A stretch of 8,595 bases of DNA, from the NCBI GenBank assembly GCA_050043005.1, contig JBHJIZ010000046.1:1-8595 (forward strand), read 5' to 3'. The DNA comes from Thermohalobaculum sp050043005. GTDB taxonomy: Bacteria; Pseudomonadota; Alphaproteobacteria; Rhodobacterales; Rhodobacteraceae. Below the pieces are notes generated by a model. That model was not told the origin of the DNA and did not search any database. It saw only the letters and a list, made by a program, of their open reading frames with translations. Shown one piece after another: positions 1 through 5,117 of the stretch. Position 1 is the first letter of the stretch, and each line of letters starts with the position of its first letter. A program made the translations under genes and the position numbers.

Positions 1-261
1 CGTGTTGTTCAGGGACTTCGCACAACGTGCCGTGAAGCTGCGGCTGCCGATGGTCAGGCAGGCTATCCGTCCAACATCGACCCGATCACCCTTGCTGTCG
101 GTGCAAAAGCAATCCGGATAGCGGAAGCCATCCTTCGGCTTTGGCGGGATGAACTCATTCGACACCTGCTGGGGCGGGGTCTTCCGGGTCTCATCCGCCA
201 CCGCTCCCATCGGAAGCAGAACGATCGTCGCGAGGACAGCAAATTTTACGATCATCTCCAT
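1..261 (-). CDS. Small secreted cysteine-containing protein (partial, C-terminus off the left edge)
   Basis: An open frame of 87 codons runs from an ATG at 261 to the first base of the window without a stop, so the C-terminus is missing. A second in-frame ATG at 255 is equally plausible; neither has a good Shine-Dalgarno sequence. The N-terminus is a clear Sec signal peptide: Lys6, a hydrophobic run of about residues 7-20, then a small-residue site near GAVA|DE (cleavage after about residue 22). The mature part begins with a Pro/Lys-rich linker (residues 29-44), followed by a compact segment with cysteines at 51, 53, 68 and 80 (CFC, ACL and ARC contexts). Four cysteines in an exported protein suggest disulfides. 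I recall similar short unnamed secreted proteins in Rhodobacterales but recognise no named family and assign no function. It is divergent from prfA, with 99 nt between the two starts. Confidence 0.7.
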   Translation of the reverse strand, partial: MEMIVKFAVLATIVLLPMGAVADETRKTPPQQVSNEFIPPKPKDGFRYPDCFCTDSKGDRVDVGRIACLTIGSRSFTARCAKSLNNT

Positions 262-352
262 ACAATAGAGGTACCCGAATCTCGAGGCACACTCAATCAC
301 CCGATATCGAGCAGGCGGCAATCGCTTGACCAAGACCCCGCTGCGTTGCAAT

Positions 353-356
353 GGAG
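353..356 (+). promoter_or_regulatory. Shine-Dalgarno GGAG setting the prfA start
   Basis: GGAG lies four bases before the ATG at 361. It supports that start over the in-frame TTG at 346, which would put this motif inside the coding sequence and add five atypical residues (MQWRR) ahead of the usual RF1 N-terminus. Confidence 0.6.
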
Positions 357-360
357 ACGC

Positions 361-1416
361 ATGATCCCCATGCAGCGTCTTCAGGAAATCCTCGACCGGT
401 TTGGCTTCGTGGAAGCCAAAATGAACGAGGTAACCGACGCGACCGAGATCGCGAACCTTGGCCGTGAGTATGCGAGTTTGCGTGATGTCGTCGAGACGAT
501 CCAGTCCTGGCAAGGCGCGCAGGATGAGTTGAAGGCCGCCGAGGAAATGCTGAGCGATCCGGAAATGGCGGAGTTGGCCCGCGAGGAGATCGCCGAGTTG
601 CAGGCGGCTTTGCCCGAGTTGGAAGAGAACCTCCGCATTGCCCTGTTGCCGAAGGATGCCGCCGACGACCGCCCCGCGATCCTCGAGATCCGGCCAGGCA
701 CTGGCGGCGACGAAGCAGCTTTGTTCGCCGGCGATTTGTTCCGGATGTACCAACGCTTTGCCGAGGCGCAGGGCTGGCGGGTAGAAATCATCGAAGAGAG
801 CGCGGCCGAGTTGGGCGGCTACAAGGAAATTGTCGCGGCGATCCGTGGCGAAGGTGTCTTCGCTCAGCTCAAGTTCGAGAGCGGTGTGCACCGGGTTCAG
901 CGGGTGCCCGAGACAGAGAGCCAGGGGCGGATCCACACATCGGCCGCCACGGTTGCGGTATTGCCGGAAGCAGAAGACATCGACGTTGACGTTCCGACCT
1001 CGGACATCCGGGTCGATACAATGCGGGCGTCGGGCGCGGGTGGACAGCACGTGAACACGACGGATTCCGCGGTGCGGATCACGCACATTCCCACCGGGAT
1101 CGTGGTGACCTCGTCCGAAAAATCACAGCACCAGAATCGTGCGATCGCAATGCAGGTTCTACGCACGCGCTTGTTCGACTTGAAGCGGCGGGAGGCTGAG
1201 GCCGCCCGCGCCGCGGATCGGAAGGGCCAGGTTGGCTCAGGCGATCGCTCGGAACGGATCCGCACCTACAATTTTCCACAGGGGCGCGTTACGGATCACA
1301 GGATCAACCTGACGCTTTACAAACTGGACCAGATTATCGGCGGTGATCTGGCTGAGTTGACCGAAGCACTCATTACGGCGGATCGCATTGAACGATTGGC
1401 GGAACTCGACCGATGA
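361..1416 (+). CDS. prfA: Peptide chain release factor 1 (RF1)
   Basis: RF1 recognises UAA and UAG in the ribosomal A site and triggers hydrolysis of peptidyl-tRNA in the cytoplasm. The protein has 351 residues from the ATG at 361, close to the roughly 360 typical of the family, and begins in the usual way with MIPMQRLQEILDRF. An N-terminal helical domain (about 1-100) is followed by the acidic EIRPGTGGDEA segment. The stop-codon-reading tripeptide region is PET at residues 183-185, within the conserved RVPETESQGRIHTSAATVAV stretch; the PxT form marks RF1 rather than RF2, which has SPF. The catalytic GGQ is at residues 227-229 (1039-1047) in the context GAGGQHVN. The C-terminus is the usual TYNFPQGRVTDHR and helical tail. 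Its stop codon overlaps the prmC start by ATGA, so the two are translationally coupled. No convincing promoter was found in the 99-nt divergent spacer upstream. Confidence 0.97.
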   Translation: MIPMQRLQEILDRFGFVEAKMNEVTDATEIANLGREYASLRDVVETIQSWQGAQDELKAAEEMLSDPEMAELAREEIAELQAALPELEENLRIALLPKDAADDRPAILEIRPGTGGDEAALFAGDLFRMYQRFAEAQGWRVEIIEESAAELGGYKEIVAAIRGEGVFAQLKFESGVHRVQRVPETESQGRIHTSAATVAVLPEAEDIDVDVPTSDIRVDTMRASGAGGQHVNTTDSAVRITHIPTGIVVTSSEKSQHQNRAIAMQVLRTRLFDLKRREAEAARAADRKGQVGSGDRSERIRTYNFPQGRVTDHRINLTLYKLDQIIGGDLAELTEALITADRIERLAELDR

Positions 1417-2249
1417 CTGAAACCGCCGAGGCGTTGATCCGAACGGCAGCACGAAGTCTTGGTGTCGCGGGCGTGGACGATCCAATGCGCGATGCGACAC
1501 TCTTGATGCGTTGGGCGTTGGGCGTCGACGGCGCCGGTCTCGCTGCGCGCTCTTCCCAGTCGGTTCCCGAGGCCGCGCATAAAGAGTTCCTTGCCGCAAC
1601 GTCTCGGCGCCAAGCACGCGAACCGCTCAGCCATATTGTTGGGACTCGTGAATTCTGGGGGCGGCCCTTTCGTGTGACCCGCGACGTTCTTGACCCACGG
1701 CCTGAAACAGAAACGCTCGTCGCAGAGGCACTCCACCGTGGGCCACAAAAGCGAATCCTAGACTTGGGGATCGGCAGCGGCTGCATTCTGTTCACGCTCC
1801 TTGCCGAGTGGCCGACGACATCAGGCATCGGCGTCGATGTGTCCGAGGCGGCACTTCGCATCGCTGATTTCAACGCGCGAGATCTCGGCGTAGCCAATCG
1901 CGCGCAGCTACAACTCGGCGACTGGTACGAGGGCCTGCAAGGTCCCTTCGATCTGATCGTCTCGAATCCCCCCTACATTGCGGAAGACGAGTTACCAGAA
2001 CTGACCCCGGAAGTACGGGAACACGAACCGCTGCAAGCTCTGACCGATGGGACGGACGGGCTGAGCGCCTATCACGCCATCGCGGACGGTGCTCGTGACA
2101 TGTTATCCGAGAGCGGCTGGTTGTTGGTAGAAATAGGTGCCGGACAGTCACATGCCGTTGCGGGCATCATTGCCTCAGCCGGGCTTCTGGTGCACGCGAT
2201 CATACCCGATCTGGACCAGCGCCCCCGGGTGGTTGTTGCACGCCCGTAA
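1413..2249 (+). CDS. prmC: Peptide chain release factor N5-glutamine methyltransferase
   Basis: PrmC (HemK) uses S-adenosylmethionine to methylate the side-chain amide of the GGQ glutamine in release factors, which raises termination efficiency. At 278 residues it matches the family length. An N-terminal helical substrate-binding domain (about 1-75) precedes the Rossmann methyltransferase fold. Visible motifs are the linker FWGRPF (81-86) and RPETE (96-100), the SAM-binding loop DLGIGSG (117-123), the acidic end of strand 2 at GVDVSEAA (140-147) and the catalytic NPPY (185-188), which grips the glutamine. NPPY followed by IAEDEL is typical of PrmC rather than of the ribosomal protein L3 enzyme PrmB. 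It starts inside the prfA stop codon (ATGA) and its substrate is the product of that upstream gene, Gln229 of RF1. It ends in TAA with a possible weak terminator straddling the stop. Confidence 0.96.
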   Translation: MTETAEALIRTAARSLGVAGVDDPMRDATLLMRWALGVDGAGLAARSSQSVPEAAHKEFLAATSRRQAREPLSHIVGTREFWGRPFRVTRDVLDPRPETETLVAEALHRGPQKRILDLGIGSGCILFTLLAEWPTTSGIGVDVSEAALRIADFNARDLGVANRAQLQLGDWYEGLQGPFDLIVSNPPYIAEDELPELTPEVREHEPLQALTDGTDGLSAYHAIADGARDMLSESGWLLVEIGAGQSHAVAGIIASAGLLVHAIIPDLDQRPRVVVARP

Positions 2250-2256
2250 AGTTTTT
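2226..2256 (+). terminator. Possible weak rho-independent terminator at the end of prmC
   Basis: CGGGTG (2226-2231) can pair with CGCCCG (2241-2246), giving six pairs including one G-U, around a nine-base loop. A run of five T follows at 2252-2256. Five other bases (TAAAG) separate stem and T-run, and the stem overlaps the coding end and stop of prmC, so this is at best a leaky terminator. Confidence 0.3.
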
Positions 2257-2279
2257 AGTCAGAACATCAGATATACAGG

Positions 2280-2307
2280 TTGGAAATCGTGAAAAACCGT
2301 CTATACC
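2280..2307 (+). promoter_or_regulatory. Candidate sigma-70-type promoter for the DUF4167 gene
   Basis: TTGGAA (2280-2285) and TATACC (2302-2307) are separated by 16 bases and each matches four of six consensus positions. Transcription would begin near 2313-2315 and give a leader of about 150 nt before the ATG at 2467. This is the best pair I see in the spacer, but it is only moderate, and read-through from prmC is an alternative. Confidence 0.3.
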
Positions 2308-2312
2308 TTATG

Positions 2313-2366
2313 GTGTCTCGGCAATTGGTCGATTGCGACCTCGTTGTGAAATGGACGCTGAGACAC
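2313..2366 (+). other. Nested inverted repeat, possible RNA structure in the DUF4167 leader
   Basis: GTGTCTCGGC (2313-2322) pairs with GCTGAGACAC (2357-2366): ten pairs with a single G-U wobble. Inside it, GGTCG (2327-2331) and CGACC (2336-2340) form a perfect five-pair hairpin with an ATTG loop. The outer arm begins almost at the start point predicted from the candidate promoter, so the element would sit at the 5' end of the transcript. No T-run follows, so it is not a simple terminator. I do not recognise a known riboswitch or Rfam family in it. Confidence 0.4.
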
Positions 2367-2392
2367 AGTATCCAGAGCGCCTCGCATCAGCA

Positions 2393-2407
2393 CAGGGTCC
2401 TACCCTG
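2393..2407 (+). other. Short perfect hairpin in the DUF4167 leader
   Basis: CAGGGT (2393-2398) and ACCCTG (2402-2407) are perfect complements around a three-base CCT loop. It lies 26 nt after the larger nested repeat and 59 nt before the DUF4167 start. No T-run follows. Confidence 0.35.
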
Positions 2408-2466
2408 GTGGGCGCCGGATTGGCATCGGCAAACGCAAGTGCAAGACTATTAGAAATCGAGACAGT

Positions 2467-3117
2467 ATGAGATCAGCACAGAAATCTAACCGCTCACGCG
2501 GGCGGGGCAACCGCAAGGGCGGCGGTGGCGGTGGAAACAATATCAACCGCGTGTACGACAGCGCTGGTCCCGAGGGGAAAGTGCGTGGAACACCGCAGCA
2601 AATCATCGATAAGTACCTGTCGCTCGCGCGCGATGCCCAGACGTCAGGTGACAGGGTGGCCGCAGAAAACTTTCTGCAACATGCGGAGCATTATCAGCGC
2701 ATATTGATCCAGGCGACGCAGTCCCAGGAACAAGCGCGGCGCGAAGCTCAAGAAGCTGCGACCGATCAACCTGCGGATCGTCCGAATGAGGCAACGGCTG
2801 TGCCTCTTCCGGTCGAGCAACCGTCTGTACCACCGGCGCCAGTGCCAGAAATGACGGCCGCGCAGGCGCCGGCACCAGATGGCGCGATCAGCGGTATGAC
2901 GACGATCGACGCGGGTACGGAGAACGCGAGTCTTCTGGTTGATGGCGAAGAGATGACAAAAAGTCAGCCGCGCCGGAACGGTGACGGTCGCGGACGCCGG
3001 TCAACTCGCACGCGCAAGGACGCGCCCGAAACAGACTCTGCGGCGCCCGAAGCTTCGGCCGAGGAACAGCCGTCGACAACTCCTGCTGCGGCACCTGCAG
3101 CGCCCGCCGAGGGCTGA
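2467..3117 (+). CDS. DUF4167 domain-containing protein, function unknown
   Basis: The protein has 216 residues. Its first 23 are basic and rich in Ser, Arg, Asn and Gly, with a run of six glycines, and contain RG pairs of a kind common in nucleic-acid-binding tails. The conserved core spans about 24-80 and includes NINRVYDSAGPEGKVRGTP, QQIIDKYLSLARDAQ, GDRVAAENFLQHAEHYQRIL; this is the alphaproteobacterial DUF4167 signature. A short helical Gln/Ala/Glu stretch follows (about 83-99), then a Pro/Ala/Glu-rich low-complexity region, a second basic patch at about 169-184 (RRNGDGRGRRSTRTRK) and an Ala/Pro/Glu tail. Apart from the core it is probably disordered. There is no signal peptide or membrane segment, so it should be cytoplasmic. 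Nucleic-acid binding is an inference from composition only. The ATG at 2467 has a weak GAGA four bases upstream. It follows prmC on the same strand but after a 217-nt spacer, which suggests its own promoter. Confidence 0.9.
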   Translation: MRSAQKSNRSRGRGNRKGGGGGGNNINRVYDSAGPEGKVRGTPQQIIDKYLSLARDAQTSGDRVAAENFLQHAEHYQRILIQATQSQEQARREAQEAATDQPADRPNEATAVPLPVEQPSVPPAPVPEMTAAQAPAPDGAISGMTTIDAGTENASLLVDGEEMTKSQPRRNGDGRGRRSTRTRKDAPETDSAAPEASAEEQPSTTPAAAPAAPAEG

Positions 3118-3138
3118 CGGACCAAACACAAAAAGGCC

Positions 3139-3993
3139 TCATGCGCCGCGGGCACGACGCAGATCGACCAAGCGGGCGAGGTCGAGATACTCGTCAAGCT
3201 CCAGCGTTTCACCGCGGCGTGTCCCATCGATACCGGCGTCGGCGAGTAGTTCTGAGACGTCGACACCCAGAGGCTTCAGCGTCTGGCGCAACATTTTTCT
3301 GCGATTGCCGAAAGCGGCCAAGGTAATAGTCTCGATCGTCTTCAAGTCGACTCTTTCTGGTTGCGTCGCCGGGCGTAGATGTACCAGCGCAGACGTCACC
3401 TTTGGTGGGGGTGTAAACGCCTGCGGCGCAATATCGAACACATAGCGCGCTGTGCTCCGCCATTGCGCGAGCACCGATAGTCGGCCATAGGCCTTCGATC
3501 CTGGTTGCGCAGTGATGCGTTGCGCGACCTCCTTCTGAAACAAGAGCGTCAGTGACTGCCACCAAGGCGGCCATGTATCAGACGTCAACCACCCGGTTAG
3601 AAGTGCCGTCCCGACGTTGTAGGGAAGATTTCCAACGATTCGGACGCTTGGTCCGACCCGCGTCGAGAGATCGATGTCCATGGCATTGCCCTCGATCACC
3701 GTGAGGCGTCCGGGATAGTGCCGCGAAATCTCGTCCAGAGCGTCGAGACAGCGCGGGTCGAGCTCAACCACCGTTACCTTGGCCGCGCCTTCCGCCAGCA
3801 ACGCACGCGTCAGGCCGCCCGGCCCCGGTCCGATTTCGACGACCTCCGCACCTTCCAGTGGGCCGGATGCTCGGGCAATCTTAGCCGTCAGGTTCAGATC
3901 GAGGAGAAAGTTCTGACCCAGAGCCTTACGTGCGCTGAGGCCATGGCGCGCTATCACTTCGCGCAATGGCGGCAAACCATCTAGCGTGCTCAC
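3139..3993 (-). CDS. rsmA: 16S rRNA (adenine(1518)-N6/adenine(1519)-N6)-dimethyltransferase
   Basis: RsmA (KsgA) puts two methyl groups on each of two adjacent adenines in the 3'-terminal hairpin of 16S rRNA, a late checkpoint in 30S assembly. The 284 residues fit the family. Visible are KALGQNFLLD (23-32), the SAM-binding loop EIGPGPGG (53-60), VELD after strand 2 (76-79), the catalytic NLPYNV (122-127) and the FTPPPKV segment (193-199), then the C-terminal helical domain with FGNRRKMLRQTLK (228-240). The start is GTG; an in-frame TAG lies a few codons upstream, and GTG gives the standard beginning MSTLDGLPPLREVI. No strong ribosome binding site is visible. It is the last gene of the minus-strand cluster and converges on the DUF4167 gene with 21 nt between stops. 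The pdxA gene that usually precedes it is missing. Confidence 0.96.
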   Translation of the reverse strand: MSTLDGLPPLREVIARHGLSARKALGQNFLLDLNLTAKIARASGPLEGAEVVEIGPGPGGLTRALLAEGAAKVTVVELDPRCLDALDEISRHYPGRLTVIEGNAMDIDLSTRVGPSVRIVGNLPYNVGTALLTGWLTSDTWPPWWQSLTLLFQKEVAQRITAQPGSKAYGRLSVLAQWRSTARYVFDIAPQAFTPPPKVTSALVHLRPATQPERVDLKTIETITLAAFGNRRKMLRQTLKPLGVDVSELLADAGIDGTRRGETLELDEYLDLARLVDLRRARGA

Positions 3994-4142
3994 GCTGGAG
4001 CTTTCTTTGCGTTCGATCTAACGAGCGAGGTCAACCAGATCCGGACGCGCAGCACCAGAGATCTGTGCTTATGATAGACTCTCGGCAACACTCTGCCGCC
4101 GAAAAATCTCAGATCACCAAGACCCTTACGCAGCACCTTTTC
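3994..4142 (-). other. 149-nt spacer between the surA-like gene and rsmA, holding two small inverted repeats where pdxA is usually found
   Basis: No gene is visible here. In many proteobacteria pdxA lies between surA and rsmA, but no remnant of it is recognisable. Two inverted repeats are present (plus-strand coordinates). AGCA/TGCT plus CAG/CTG span 4051-4069, seven pairs around a four-base loop with one bulged C. CGGCA/TGCCG span 4083-4098, five pairs around a six-base loop. In the transcribed (minus) direction neither is followed by a T-run, so they do not look like terminators. I found no convincing promoter for rsmA. Confidence 0.5.
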
Positions 4143-5075
4143 TTATCGGACCTCGATCAGGGCGTCGCGCCGCATTTCCTGCAGCAAACCGTCCGCAAGG
4201 CGGGCGCTTTGGATGTTGATCAGGCGGGTTCGAACCTGATCGCGCACTTGCGGACTTGCAGCTTCTGGTGTCCCTGTGTTGCGCCGTGCTTCCAGTTTCA
4301 CAAGGGACAACCCACCAGCGATATCGAGTGGCCGCGAGACTTCACCGATTTCCATGGCCGTGAGCGCATTCAGCAATGACGCTGGCATTTGCTGGCCCGC
4401 TACCCAGCCAAGCTCGCCACCGCGCACGGCACTCGGGGCACGTGAGAACTGGCTTACGGCGTTCTCGAAAGAGCCGCCCTGGTTTAATGAGTTGTAGAGT
4501 TGCTCCGCCAGTGCCCGGCTCTCTGCTGCCGTCCGGCCATCACTTTCCAGGGGCAACCCGATTTCGCGCAGTTGAAATTCGAATCCACCGCGCTGATCCA
4601 GAAGCGCCAGCTCGGCGTCGATCTCGGCCTCGCCAGGATCAACACGATCCGAAAATCGCGCGCGGACGACCTGGATCCAGATCACTTCGGCCGCCGCGAG
4701 ATCCTGAATCGCCTGATCCGTGACACCTTGAGCGTTCATCAACGCTTGGAATTCCGCCGCGGAAAGACTTGAGCGCTGTGCAATCTGCTCGACGCCTCTC
4801 TGAACGAACTCTGGTGTTGGCGTCAGACCAATCCGCTTGCCTGCCTGCAGCTTGCGCCGGTCTTCGACCAGTTGATCGAGTGCCTCGTTTCTCAGGGCAT
4901 CTGCGCTCGCCGACGAGAAACCCAGTGCAACGAGGATCTGCGCCCGTTGTGCGAGGTCGAAGCCCGTGATCGCGCTGTCGTTTACGATCGCGACAGGCCT
5001 GAACAGCGTCTGGGCCGTTGCGGGAACAGCGAGTGTCAGCACCGTCAGGGCGGCTACCAAAATCCTTGTCAACAT
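4143..5075 (-). CDS. surA: SurA-like periplasmic chaperone with one degenerate parvulin domain
   Basis: SurA proteins escort unfolded outer-membrane barrels across the periplasm. A Sec signal peptide occupies residues 1-21 (hydrophobic run, cleavage after PATA). The start of the mature protein, FRPVAIVNDSAITGFDLAQR (25-44), is the usual SurA N-terminal domain opening, followed by helices to about 150. One parvulin-like domain covers about 167-265, with GGELGWV at 219-225. The two histidines typical of active parvulins appear to be missing: the HIL position reads REI (170-172) and the GxHI position reads GGLSL (254-258). The protein has 310 residues against about 430 for the E. coli protein with two parvulin domains, so this is a short, probably non-catalytic version. 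It sits 42 nt after lptD, whose product is a known SurA client in E. coli. A strong ribosome binding site supports the start. Confidence 0.88.
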   Translation of the reverse strand: MLTRILVAALTVLTLAVPATAQTLFRPVAIVNDSAITGFDLAQRAQILVALGFSSASADALRNEALDQLVEDRRKLQAGKRIGLTPTPEFVQRGVEQIAQRSSLSAAEFQALMNAQGVTDQAIQDLAAAEVIWIQVVRARFSDRVDPGEAEIDAELALLDQRGGFEFQLREIGLPLESDGRTAAESRALAEQLYNSLNQGGSFENAVSQFSRAPSAVRGGELGWVAGQQMPASLLNALTAMEIGEVSRPLDIAGGLSLVKLEARRNTGTPEAASPQVRDQVRTRLINIQSARLADGLLQEMRRDALIEVR

Positions 5076-5081
5076 CCTGCG

Positions 5082-5086
5082 CCTCC
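5082..5086 (-). promoter_or_regulatory. Strong Shine-Dalgarno GGAGG for the surA-like gene
   Basis: Read on the minus strand, GGAGG ends six bases before the ATG at 5075. It fixes the start at the methionine that opens the signal peptide. Confidence 0.6.
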
Positions 5087-5117
5087 ACTTCCCGGGATCG
5101 ATCGCAAAGTCATCATG

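Noticed and set aside
326..354. TTGAC as a -35 element for prfA
   Set aside because: The matching -10 position (CAATGG) is poor and would overlap the ribosome binding site.
346..360. TTG start for prfA, five codons earlier
   Set aside because: The ATG at 361 has GGAG four bases upstream and gives the normal RF1 N-terminus.
1373..1897. Minus-strand open frame of 174 codons opposite prmC
   Set aside because: It is a low-complexity Arg/Ser-rich shadow of a well-supported gene.
2310..2453. A 47-codon open frame (ATG to TAG) inside the DUF4167 leader
   Set aside because: It has no ribosome binding site, its ATG would fall at or just before the predicted transcript start, its composition (many Trp, His, Gln) is unlike the neighbours, and it lies across the inverted repeats. 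An open stretch of this length by chance is not surprising.
3118..3138. Rho-independent terminator between DUF4167 and rsmA
   Set aside because: Only a T-run on the minus strand is present; no stem longer than about three pairs adjoins it.
2981..3445. Plus-strand open frame of 154 codons overlapping the DUF4167 end and antisense rsmA
   Set aside because: It is very Arg/Ser-rich, crosses two real genes in the wrong frames and has no ribosome binding site of its own.
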